Shown in pieces: positions 9,510 through 17,353 of a stretch of 64,000 nucleotides of DNA; within the stretch, counting starts at the first letter, position 1, and each line of letters begins with the position of its first letter. The notes beneath the pieces were generated by a model, which made no database searches, was not told the origin of the DNA, and saw only the letters and a program-made list of their open reading frames with translations. The position numbers and the translations under genes were made by a program. This DNA comes from an uncultured Dehalococcoidia bacterium (GTDB lineage: Bacteria; Chloroflexota; Dehalococcoidia; Bin125): contig CATQGW010000001.1 in assembly GCA_958295515.1 (NCBI GenBank), positions 310,001 to 374,000 of the forward strand, written 5' to 3'.

Positions 9510-9869
9510 TCAGGACGCCAGCGGCTGTAGCTGGTTCACGAAGCGCTCAACCCGATCAAGGTCGCGGCGGACCGCCTCCGCCGACAGCCAGCCCTCATAG
9601 AAGTTGATGTGGAGTGCGCCCGCTGCATTGAAACGGTCCACCAGCTCGTCGCGGCCGGTTTCCGCGACCAGACGATCGACCACCTCATACAGCTGCCGAT
9701 GCCCCTGATGACGCCAGCCCCGAGCCTCGGCGACCGCCTTCACCATCTGCGCCGCCGCACCCCAACCCTTCTCCGACGCCTGCAGGAGGTCGCCCTCCGC
9801 GAGATACACGCGGGCCTTGACCAAAAACTCGCGGGCCGTCTCGCTGTGGTAATCGGTGCGGGTCGTCAT
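9510..9869 (-). CDS. PaREP1/HEPN-like protein, copy 1
   Basis: A 119-residue, mostly helical protein. The core FLVKARVYLAEGDLLQASEK plus GWGAAAQMVKAVAEARGW matches the PaREP1 family, which belongs to the HEPN fold. HEPN proteins include RNases in toxin-antitoxin and abortive-infection systems and also non-catalytic members. An R-x-H-x-x-H run (GWRHQGHRQL) follows helix 2, but the canonical RxxxxxH ribonuclease motif is not clear. It differs from copy 2 at 17 of 119 positions. No nucleotidyltransferase partner, the usual HEPN mate, is adjacent. Confidence 0.75.
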   Translation of the reverse strand: MTTRTDYHSETAREFLVKARVYLAEGDLLQASEKGWGAAAQMVKAVAEARGWRHQGHRQLYEVVDRLVAETGRDELVDRFNAAGALHINFYEGWLSAEAVRRDLDRVERFVNQLQPLAS

Positions 9870-9913
9870 GGCGCGATCATACCCGCTCCCGCCTCCGTCA
9901 CACCCGCGCCGAT

Positions 9914-10273
9914 TCAGGACGCCAGCGGCTGTAGCTGGTTCACGAGCCGCTCAACCTGATCGAGGTCATAGCCGACCGCCTCCGCCGACAGCGAGCCCTC
10001 ATAGAAGTTGATGTAAAGCTCGCTTGCCGCATTGAAACGGTCCCGCAGCTCGTGGCGGCCCGCTTCCGCGACCAGCCGATCAACCGCGTCATACAGCTGC
10101 TGATGCCCCTGATGACCCCAGCCCCGAGCCTCGGCGACCGCCTTCACCATCTGCGCCGCCGCGCCCCAGCCCTTCTCCGACGCCTGCAAGAGATCGCCCT
10201 CCGCGAGATACACGCGAGCCTTGACCAAAAACTCGCCGGCCGTCTCGCTGTGGTAATCGGTGCGGGGCGTCAT
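9914..10273 (-). CDS. PaREP1/HEPN-like protein, copy 2
   Basis: Tandem paralogue of the preceding gene, also 119 residues, same strand, start-to-start distance 404 bases. The N-terminal 50 residues are nearly identical between copies. Most changes fall in the second half: in copy 2 the residues around 53-58 are G, H and Q where copy 1 has R, H and R. The intergenic sequence is duplicated too, so the event was a recent direct duplication of the whole gene unit. Function unknown beyond family membership; both copies are intact. Confidence 0.75.
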   Translation of the reverse strand: MTPRTDYHSETAGEFLVKARVYLAEGDLLQASEKGWGAAAQMVKAVAEARGWGHQGHQQLYDAVDRLVAEAGRHELRDRFNAASELYINFYEGSLSAEAVGYDLDQVERLVNQLQPLAS

Positions 10274-10280
10274 AGCGCGA

Positions 10281-10306
10281 TCATACCCGCGCCTGCCGCG
10301 GGTATC
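10281..10306. repeat. Hairpin repeat family B (ATACCCGC...GCGGGTAT)
   Basis: Short inverted repeat with arms ATACCCGC and GCGGGTAT around a 7-base spacer. Related copies occur near 20955-20982 and, imperfectly, near 26880-26920 and 41451. Intergenic, beside the tandem duplication. Confidence 0.75.
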
Positions 10307-10373
10307 CCGCCCTGAGCAGCACCGAGGATCGGTGCATCACCGAGCGAAATGCCCCCCTGTTCAAGCGGGGGGC

Positions 10374-10401
10374 TTGACAAGCGGGGGGGGGGGGGCAAAA
10401 T
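10374..10401 (+). promoter_or_regulatory. Putative promoter with 13-G spacer
   Basis: A perfect -35 hexamer TTGACA (10374-10379) and a 4/6 -10 hexamer CAAAAT (10396-10401) are 16 bases apart. The spacer is AGC followed by 13 consecutive G (10383-10395). Transcription would start about 50 bases before the ATG of the binding-protein gene. Slippage in the G tract would change the -35/-10 distance, as in known phase-variable promoters. A C6/G6 inverted repeat (10351-10373) lies just upstream. Confidence 0.55.
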
Positions 10402-10457
10402 CAGCGCGAACGCCGCTGCGCACACGGCACAGCGGGCGATTCGGGAATGAGGCTCTG

Positions 10458-12416
10458 ATGAGCGAGCGGAACTACTGGCAGCGGATGCGGCGCAACCGGA
10501 TGACGAGGCGCTCACTCCTGCAAGCCTCCGCTCGCGCCGGCGTCGGCGCGGCCGGCCTCGCCCTGGTCGGCTGCGGCGACGACGATGACGACGGTCAGCA
10601 GACGGTCGCTCAGGTGCAGCAGCAGGATCAGCAGCAGCAACAGGCCATGCAGCAACAGGCTCAGCAGCAAGATCAGCAGCAAGATCAGCAGCAGGCCATG
10701 CAGCAGCAACAGGCGGATCAGCAGGCGCAGGCCGCCACCCAACAGGAAGCGGTGGCCGAAGATATTGCCGAAGGAGCCGGAGAGACTGAAACAGAATGGT
10801 CCATGCCCCTTCCGCTCGACCAGGTCGATCTGGACGCCGAGGTGGTGATCGCTGTGCCGTCCGACGCCGGAGGGCTTGACCACCACCGGGCCGGCAGCGC
10901 GCAGAACTACATCAGCCACGGCGCCGTCTACAGCGGTCCGCTGGATCGTGATCCGCGCGACAACTCAATGGTCGCCGGACTGGCGACGCCGGAATGGATC
11001 GATCCCGTCACCTTGCGGCTCGATATCATCCCGGCCAAGTTCCACGATGGTTCGACCCTGGTCGCCGGGGATATGGTCTTCAGCTACGACCGGATGGGCG
11101 GCATCGCCGACTACCACCAGGGCGGCGAAACGTCCGATCATCCCGGCGGCTGGTCGGCCGCATACCCAAACCGGGGCGCCCTGAACTGGGTCCGCAATGA
11201 AGCGACGGACGATCGCACCTGGTCGATCGAGCTGCCGGCGCCTGATGCGGGTTTCCTGACCGTCAACATGGACGGCGCCGGCGAGGTGACGATCCACTCG
11301 CAGGCGGACACGGAAGGTCGCGGCGATCTCGCCCTGGACCAGGTGCCAATGGGCACGGGACCCTATCGGTTCGTCAGCCACACCGACGATGAGAACTTCA
11401 TCTTCGAGCGTTTCGAAGATCACTACAACCCGATCGATCACCCGCTGCGGGTCTCGCACGTGCCCCACCACAAGAGGTTGATCGGCCTGGTGCGGCCTGA
11501 ATTGCAGTCGCGCCTCGCCGGCCTCGAAGCGGGCGAGATTGACGTGATCTCTGAGGGCGTCGGCGTCAACGCCGCCAAGCCCTACATCGACGATCCCAAC
11601 TACACGGTCCAGTTCCAGCCGGGCGCCGGCTGGTCGGTGCACAACATCTACCCCAATCTGTGGCAGGAAACCATGCCCGACGGATCGCCCAATCCGTTCC
11701 TCGATATCCGCGTGCGCCAGGCCGCCAACTACGCGATCAACCGTCAGGCGATCATTGACAACCTGTTCCTCGGTGTGGGCGATATGTCGATGCTGGTCTA
11801 CAGCGGCGTGCCGGGCTATCCCAGCCCGGAGCAAAAGGCGGAAGTGGCCTTCGACTACAACCTGGAGAAGGCGAAACAGCTCATGGCCGACGCCGGCTAC
11901 GAAGACGGCATTGATGTCCCGCTGTTCTACACGCCAGACTGGGGTGGCGATGTGGTCGCAGACCTGGTGCTGATCGTGACTCAGGATCTCAATGCGATTG
12001 GCATTCGCGCCACGCCCATGCCGCAGCTGGGCTCTGAGTACTTCACCCCGGAGTACTCCATGGGTAGGGAAACAGCCCCCTGGGGTCTGTACTGGTTCTA
12101 TGCGAACGCCGTTCCCGACATCGGATCGATGTGGGAGTGCTGCGGCGACGCCAATGGCTTCTTCACCGTCTCTCCGCCCCAGGACCCGCGTCTCCAGGAG
12201 CTCTACCTGGCGCAGCGGGCCGAGCAGGATTACGAACGCCGTCTTCAGATCATCTCGGAGTTGTTGCTCGAACATACCCGTCAGGCGACCTTCATCTTCA
12301 TCGTCGAACCGCCGGACACGGTGGTCACTCGGGGCGACATCAACTACCCAAAGGGAGGCCCCTTGGGCAACCTGAACTTCCTGATGACCTACGCGATTCA
12401 GCGGATCAAGACCTGA
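10458..12416 (+). CDS. ABC transporter substrate-binding lipoprotein (family 5, peptide type)
   Basis: Extracellular solute-binding protein of 652 residues, probably for peptides or similar compounds. The N-terminus has a twin-arginine motif TRRSLL (R17/R18), a hydrophobic stretch and a lipobox LVGC with C39, so a Tat-exported lipoprotein is predicted. Residues 41-45 are five Asp, and residues 47-96 are a Gln-rich linker of QQQ, QQD and AM units. The family 5 domain follows, from about residue 125 to the end. The ATG at 10458 has a GAGG site; upstream frame-open sequence is non-coding in character. First gene of an operon with two permeases. Confidence 0.92.
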   Translation: MSERNYWQRMRRNRMTRRSLLQASARAGVGAAGLALVGCGDDDDDGQQTVAQVQQQDQQQQQAMQQQAQQQDQQQDQQQAMQQQQADQQAQAATQQEAVAEDIAEGAGETETEWSMPLPLDQVDLDAEVVIAVPSDAGGLDHHRAGSAQNYISHGAVYSGPLDRDPRDNSMVAGLATPEWIDPVTLRLDIIPAKFHDGSTLVAGDMVFSYDRMGGIADYHQGGETSDHPGGWSAAYPNRGALNWVRNEATDDRTWSIELPAPDAGFLTVNMDGAGEVTIHSQADTEGRGDLALDQVPMGTGPYRFVSHTDDENFIFERFEDHYNPIDHPLRVSHVPHHKRLIGLVRPELQSRLAGLEAGEIDVISEGVGVNAAKPYIDDPNYTVQFQPGAGWSVHNIYPNLWQETMPDGSPNPFLDIRVRQAANYAINRQAIIDNLFLGVGDMSMLVYSGVPGYPSPEQKAEVAFDYNLEKAKQLMADAGYEDGIDVPLFYTPDWGGDVVADLVLIVTQDLNAIGIRATPMPQLGSEYFTPEYSMGRETAPWGLYWFYANAVPDIGSMWECCGDANGFFTVSPPQDPRLQELYLAQRAEQDYERRLQIISELLLEHTRQATFIFIVEPPDTVVTRGDINYPKGGPLGNLNFLMTYAIQRIKT

Positions 12417-12531
12417 GGCGAGCCCGGCTGCCGTATCCAGCTTGACAGCGCCATTGAGCGAGGGCGTAGCCGTGGCTGGGCGTCGTCTTTCCTAGACTGC
12501 GCCAACGAACGCACGGTCGAATTGGGGTACG

Positions 12532-13470
12532 ATGCAGTTCTGGAACTACCTCATCATTCGGCTGATCCAGGCGATCTTCGTCACGCTGCTGGTCGTGACG
12601 ATTGTTTTCTTCGTCTCGCGCAGCGTCGGCAATCCTGAAGCGACGATGCTGCCGCCGCTGGCGACCAGTGCCGAGGACAAGGAGCGCTTCCGCGAACTGC
12701 TCGGCCTGAACGACCCGATCTACGTCCAGTACGGCAACTTTCTGCTCGATCTAGCCCAGGGCGACTTCGGCACATCCTGGCGGGGCGGCGGCACGTCGAC
12801 GCTGGACTCGATCGCCGATCGAGCATTGAATACGATCAAGCTCGGCGCGGCGGGCATGGTCTTCGCGTTGGCGCTCGCGGTGCCGTTGGGAATCATCGCC
12901 GCACTCAAGCGAGGAACATCAGTCGACTGGCTGGCGCGGTTCGTCGCGGTGATCGGCCAGGCGACGCCGAGCTTCTGGCTGGGCCTGATGATGATCTTCT
13001 TCTTCGCCGTCGGGCTGGGCTGGTTCCCGACCGGTGGCGCGAAGGAGGGCTTTCGCTCGCTGATCCTGCCGGCGCTGGCGCTGGGGCTGTTCGAGATGGT
13101 CGCGATCATGCGCCTGACCCGCTCAGGAATGATCGAAGTGATGGACACCGACTTCGTGCGCACCGCGCGGGCCAAGGGACTGAGCGAACGGGCCGTGATC
13201 TGGCGTCACGGTGTGCGCCACGCGCTGCTGCCGGTGATAACCATGCTGGGCCTCTCGCTCGGACGCCTGATCGGGGGAACGGTGATCATCGAGATGGTCT
13301 TCGCCTGGCCGGGCATCGGCCGGCTAATCATCGACTCGATCCTCAAGAATGACTTCCCCATGGTGCAGGCCTCGATCATCGTGCTGGCCGCCTCGATCGC
13401 ACTGGCCAACCTGCTGGTCGATGTGTCCTACCGGGCGATTGACCCACGTATCCGGGCGGGGGCGGTCTGA
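12532..13470 (+). CDS. ABC transporter permease, DppB type
   Basis: Inner-membrane permease of 312 residues. The N-terminal helix LIIRLIQAIFVTLLVVTIVFF and the following periplasmic loop are typical of DppB/OppB. The EAA loop TARAKGLSERAVIWRHGVRHALLP contacts the ATPase. Its stop codon overlaps the start of the next permease (TGATG), indicating translational coupling. The binding protein lies 115 bases upstream. No ATPase gene follows; a possible partner is at 43850-44845. Confidence 0.93.
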   Translation: MQFWNYLIIRLIQAIFVTLLVVTIVFFVSRSVGNPEATMLPPLATSAEDKERFRELLGLNDPIYVQYGNFLLDLAQGDFGTSWRGGGTSTLDSIADRALNTIKLGAAGMVFALALAVPLGIIAALKRGTSVDWLARFVAVIGQATPSFWLGLMMIFFFAVGLGWFPTGGAKEGFRSLILPALALGLFEMVAIMRLTRSGMIEVMDTDFVRTARAKGLSERAVIWRHGVRHALLPVITMLGLSLGRLIGGTVIIEMVFAWPGIGRLIIDSILKNDFPMVQASIIVLAASIALANLLVDVSYRAIDPRIRAGAV

Positions 13471-14363
13471 TGGCGCAGCAAGCGGCGGCGACCGCGCCTG
13501 TGCAGCCGGCCAGGCAGCGCCGCAGGATTCGCTGGCGGCGCTGGCTGGGGCTCTCCCTGCCCGCTCTGATCGCGCTGGCCGTACTCGTAACGGGACTGCT
13601 GGCCGACGTGTTGCAGATGCACGACCCGGAGTTCATCGACCTGGCGGCCCGTTTGCAGCCGCCCGTCTTCGACGGCGGAACCTGGGACCACCCGCTGGGC
13701 ACCGACGACATCGGGCGGGATATCTACAGCCGGCTGTTGCACGGGGCGCGCGTCTCTTTGATCGTCGTCGGCATCGTGGTGCCGGGCGCGGCGCTGTTCG
13801 GCACGCTGATCGGGTTGATCTCCGGCTGGGTAGGCGGCTCCACCGGGCAGCTCCTAATGCGCGTGGTGGATGTGCAGTTGGCGCTGCCGGCGATCCTCTT
13901 CGCAGTGCTGCTGGCCAGCCTGATCGGGCCAAGCCTGACCAATGTGATCCTCATCCTGCTGGTCTGGACCTGGCCCTCCTACGCGCGGCTGGTGCGGGCG
14001 GAGGTGCTGTCGCTGAAGGAGCGGGACTTCGTGACCGCCTCACGCTCGGTAGGAGCCGGCGGCTGGTGGATCATGCGCAAGCACCTCTTCCCGAATGTGC
14101 TCAACACCGTCGTGATCGTCATGACCCTCGAGGTTGCGCTGGTGATCCTGGCGGAGGCCGCGCTCAGTTTCCTGAGCGTCGGCGTGCCGCCGGGCACAGC
14201 CTCGTGGGGACGGATGATCTCCGAAGGCCGCGACACGATGAATGTCGCCTGGTGGCCGATCTGGCTGCCGGGGCTGACCCTGCTGATCATCTCCCTGACC
14301 GGCAACCTGATGGGCGACTGGATCCGCGACGCCCTCGACCCACGCCTCCGCAACCTCCGCTAG
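13470..14363 (+). CDS. ABC transporter permease, DppC type
   Basis: Second permease subunit, 297 residues. After a basic N-terminus (ARQRRRIRWRRWLG) and the first membrane helix there is the DppC/OppC motif HPLGTDDIGRDIYSRLLHGARVS, then further helices and the EAA loop ASRSVGAGGWWIMRKHLFPN. With DppB it forms the channel of the importer. The operon ends here without ATPase subunits; the dioxygenase gene converges 6 bases later. Confidence 0.93.
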   Translation: MAQQAAATAPVQPARQRRRIRWRRWLGLSLPALIALAVLVTGLLADVLQMHDPEFIDLAARLQPPVFDGGTWDHPLGTDDIGRDIYSRLLHGARVSLIVVGIVVPGAALFGTLIGLISGWVGGSTGQLLMRVVDVQLALPAILFAVLLASLIGPSLTNVILILLVWTWPSYARLVRAEVLSLKERDFVTASRSVGAGGWWIMRKHLFPNVLNTVVIVMTLEVALVILAEAALSFLSVGVPPGTASWGRMISEGRDTMNVAWWPIWLPGLTLLIISLTGNLMGDWIRDALDPRLRNLR

Positions 14364-14369
14364 CGACCC

Positions 14370-15251
14370 CTAATCCGCCGCGCGCGGCTCCATACTCACC
14401 GAGGTGGGATCGTGAGCGCCGTCCTTGATCGGAATCAGCTCGCCCTCGGGGCGGGGATGGTCCGCCCAGTGCCCGCTGGGTTCGACGCCGCGGCAGACAA
14501 TCGAATTCTCGTTCCAGCCGTTGTAGGCGCGCACATCTTTGGAGAGGTAGCGCATCGCCAGACCGCAGCGGCGGCGATTCGACTGATTCGGCTCCGAACC
14601 GTGCAGCACCCAGTCGCTGTGCAGCGAAATCTGCCCCGCGCGCAGCTCCAGCGCCACCGGCGGCTCGCCGAACGCCTCCGGGTGCTCCACCGTCTGGTTC
14701 AACACATTGCGCTCGTCGGCTGCGCTGTCGCGGAACGCCACCTGCGCGTTGAGGTGCGAACCGGGAATCACCTGCATCGCCCCGTTGCCGACATCCGAGT
14801 CGTCAATCGCCAGCCAGGCCGATACCACCTTGCTCGGCGTCAGCGGCCAGTACGACGCATCCTGATGCCAGCTCACCCGCATCCCGTCGCCCGGCAGCTT
14901 GGCGAAAAAGTGACTGTGCCGCAGAATCACAGTCTCGCCCAGCATGTCCTCCATCACGTCGATGATCCGGCTGTCCGTCACGATATCCCAGACACCCCGG
15001 CAGTGCTTGTGCCAGTTGGTCAGCTCATAGCTGTTCCAGCCCGCCTCCAGCGCCTGGGGCAGCAGATCGTCGAAGTATCGGCGAATCTCCTCGATCTCCG
15101 ACTGCGAGAAGATATCAATCGGGAAGACATACCCCCGCTCGTTGTACTGCCGAACCTGCGCGGTACTCAACTGGCGGGGCGCGTCGACGCCGAGCGGAAA
15201 GAACCGCAGGTCGCGCTCCAGCTCCGGGAAGGCATCGGTGCGTTGCGTCAT
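14370..15251 (-). CDS. Phytanoyl-CoA dioxygenase family protein
   Basis: Fe(II)/2-oxoglutarate-dependent oxygenase of 293 residues, hydroxylating an unknown substrate. The facial triad is visible as HxD (H129 and D131 in SWHQDASYW) and the distal His217 (VLHGSEPNQSNRRR), followed by arginines suited to bind 2-oxoglutarate. It converges with the DppC gene and diverges from the D-aminoacylase-like gene, with 91 bases between the two starts. PhyH paralogues are numerous in some marine lineages; the CoA-ester specificity of the name should not be assumed. Confidence 0.92.
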   Translation of the reverse strand: MTQRTDAFPELERDLRFFPLGVDAPRQLSTAQVRQYNERGYVFPIDIFSQSEIEEIRRYFDDLLPQALEAGWNSYELTNWHKHCRGVWDIVTDSRIIDVMEDMLGETVILRHSHFFAKLPGDGMRVSWHQDASYWPLTPSKVVSAWLAIDDSDVGNGAMQVIPGSHLNAQVAFRDSAADERNVLNQTVEHPEAFGEPPVALELRAGQISLHSDWVLHGSEPNQSNRRRCGLAMRYLSKDVRAYNGWNENSIVCRGVEPSGHWADHPRPEGELIPIKDGAHDPTSVSMEPRAAD

Positions 15252-15342
15252 CGGATCACTCCTCGCTTCCGCGCAGGCGGAGCCCGCCGCCGCATGCGCC
15301 AGACCACTACACTACCCCCGCCAACACCGCAGGGGAGCAAAC

Positions 15343-17118
15343 ATGCACGACATCATCATCCGCAACGGACGCATCATCGATGGCACCGGCGCGCCCGAAT
15401 TCGTCGCCGACATCGCGATCAACGGCGACCGCATCACCGCCGTCGGCCGGGAGCTCGGCCCCGCCGAGCGCGAAATCGACGCGCAGGGCAAGATCGTCGC
15501 CCCCGGCTGGATCGACATCCACACCCACATGGACGCCCAGGTCTCCTGGGACCCCTACCTCACCCCCTCCTGCTGGAACGGCGTCACCACCGTCGTGATG
15601 GGCAACTGCGGCGTCGGCTTCGCCCCCGTCCGACCCACCGACCGCGAGTGGATCATGGACCTCATGGACGCCGTCGAGGACATCCCCGCCACCGCAATGT
15701 CCGCCGGCATCACCTGGGAGTGGGAGTCCTTCCCCGAATACCTCGACGCGATCGACGACAAGCCCCGCGTCATGGACATCGTCACCCAGCTGCCGCACTG
15801 CGCCCTGCGCACCTACGTCATGGGCGAGCGCGGCGCGGAGGATGTGCAGCCCAGCGATGAGGAACTCTCGCACATGCGCCGCATCGTCCGCGAGGCGATC
15901 GAGGCCGGCGCAATCGGCTTCTCCTCCAACCGCCTGCTCGCCCACCGCACCAAAGAGGGCGAACTGATCCCCGGCACCCTCGCCCGCTACCCCGAGCTCG
16001 AAGCCGTCGCCGAGGGCATGCAGCAGGCCGGCGGCGGCGTCTTCCAGCTGGTCGGCCCCTTCGAGAAGGAGTGGGTCAACGACCTCGCGCTCGAACGCGA
16101 CCTGACCATCACCTACCTCTCCGGCGAGGGCGGCGCGCAGAACCCCGGTGCCTGGCGCGAAGGCCTCCGCAACATCGAAGCGGCGACCGAGCGCGGCGTC
16201 CGCATCTTCCCCCAGGTAAGAGGACGCGGCACCACCTTGCTGATGAACATCGACGGCTCGATGCACCCCTACATCCTCAACTACGCCTACCGCGAGCTCG
16301 TCGAGCAGCTGCCGCTCGCCGAGCGCCTGGAAAAGATGCGCGAGCCCGAAGTGCGCGCCCAAATCCTCGCCGCCGGCTGGGACCTCACCAACGACGTCCG
16401 CCGCAAGGTCGACAACCCCGAAGACCACCCCTTCCTGGTCGACACCACACCCGGCAACCTGCTGCCCGGCCTGCTCGAAATGGTGCTCGGCTCGCCCGAA
16501 ACCGTCTACATCCTCGGCGACCCGCCCAACTACGAGCCCGAATACGAGCACAGCGTCGCCGCCTACGCCGAGCGCAACCAGATCAGCGTCGACGACGCCT
16601 TCTACGACCTGATGATCGAAGGCGACGGCTCCACCCTGCTGCTGATCTACCTCGAGGGCTACGCCGAGCAGAGCTTCGACTACATGCGCGAACTCATGCT
16701 GCACCCGCTCACCCGCAACGGCCTGAGCGACGCCGGCGCGCATGTCGGCGCAATCTCCGACGCCCACATGGTCAGCTGGAACCTCGCCTACTGGGGGCGC
16801 GACCGCACGCGCGGCGAGCGCCTGCCGCTGGAGACCATCGTCCACAAGCAGACCGGCGCCAACGCCGATCTCTACGGCCTGAGCGACCGCGGAGTGATCG
16901 CCGTCGGCAAGCGCGCCGACCTCAACGTAATCGACTTCGAGAAGCTCGATTCGCCCGCCCCGCACATGGTCTACGACCTGCCCGAAGGCGCGCGCCGCTA
17001 CATCCAGCGCCCCAGCGGCTACATCGCCACAATCAGCCACGGCGAGCTGGTGCTCGAGCACGACGAACTCACCGGCGCGCTCCCCGGCCGCCTGGTCCGC
17101 GGCCCCCAGCCCGCCTGA
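15343..17118 (+). CDS. D-aminoacylase/N-acyl-D-amino-acid deacylase family amidohydrolase
   Basis: Metal-dependent amidohydrolase of 591 residues. It begins MHDIIIRNGRIIDGTGAPEF and has the HxH motif DIHTHMD, then NGVTTVVMGNCGVGFAP, and near the end SDAGAHVGAISDAHM and GVIAVGKRADLNVIDF. This matches the COG3653 family, which includes N-acyl-D-amino acid deacylases, but many members have other or unknown substrates. The ATG at 15343 follows AGGGGAGC. A hairpin repeat begins 17 bases after the stop. Confidence 0.92.
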   Translation: MHDIIIRNGRIIDGTGAPEFVADIAINGDRITAVGRELGPAEREIDAQGKIVAPGWIDIHTHMDAQVSWDPYLTPSCWNGVTTVVMGNCGVGFAPVRPTDREWIMDLMDAVEDIPATAMSAGITWEWESFPEYLDAIDDKPRVMDIVTQLPHCALRTYVMGERGAEDVQPSDEELSHMRRIVREAIEAGAIGFSSNRLLAHRTKEGELIPGTLARYPELEAVAEGMQQAGGGVFQLVGPFEKEWVNDLALERDLTITYLSGEGGAQNPGAWREGLRNIEAATERGVRIFPQVRGRGTTLLMNIDGSMHPYILNYAYRELVEQLPLAERLEKMREPEVRAQILAAGWDLTNDVRRKVDNPEDHPFLVDTTPGNLLPGLLEMVLGSPETVYILGDPPNYEPEYEHSVAAYAERNQISVDDAFYDLMIEGDGSTLLLIYLEGYAEQSFDYMRELMLHPLTRNGLSDAGAHVGAISDAHMVSWNLAYWGRDRTRGERLPLETIVHKQTGANADLYGLSDRGVIAVGKRADLNVIDFEKLDSPAPHMVYDLPEGARRYIQRPSGYIATISHGELVLEHDELTGALPGRLVRGPQPA

Positions 17119-17134
17119 CCGCTCTCTCCTTTCC

Positions 17135-17213
17135 GTCATTCCCGCGCAAGCGGGAATCCCCCCCGCGCAACCTCCCAAGTCCCGCCCCGAGATTCCCGCG
17201 TGCGCGGGAATGA
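17135..17213. repeat. Hairpin repeat family A, two-ended element
   Basis: The left end is a 20-base inverted repeat (ATTCCCGC/GCGGGAAT, spacer GCAA) inside GTCATTCCCGC...GGGAATCCC. The right end is a second copy in reverse orientation (GATTCCCGCG...CGCGGGAATGAC). Between them is CGCGCAACCTCCCAAG, a core shared with copies near 22323 and 44941. Each end is a hairpin, and the two ends are inverted relative to each other, like a very small non-autonomous element. Confidence 0.8.
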
Positions 17214-17270
17214 CGAGGAGGGCACCGCCCCTCTCCCACAACGTAAACATTGTAAAAAATCTCACTTTTC

Positions 17271-17287
17271 GGGGGGGGGGGGGGGGG
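17271..17287. repeat. Poly-G tract, 17 bases
   Basis: Seventeen consecutive G, 67 bases before the ATG of the secreted protein gene at 17354. The left flank is AT-rich (TTGTAAAAAATCTCAC) and the right flank is TAAAACC. No convincing -35/-10 pair straddles it, unlike the tract at 10383. Length may be variable or misassembled. Confidence 0.85.
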
Positions 17288-17353
17288 TAAAACCAACCCA
17301 AAACCCCTGCTAGCTTGAGCCACGACCCACGACACGAAAGGGAACCGCCACCT

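Larger units (their letters stand above)
9479..10284. repeat. Direct tandem duplication, 404-bp unit
   Basis: Two adjacent copies of one unit, each holding a PaREP1-like gene with its flanks. The left edge (CCCGCTCCCGCCTCCGTC near 9479) recurs at about 9883, and the right edge (GCGCGATCATACCCGC) occurs near 9870 and 10276. The second right edge continues into a hairpin repeat. Confidence 0.85.
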
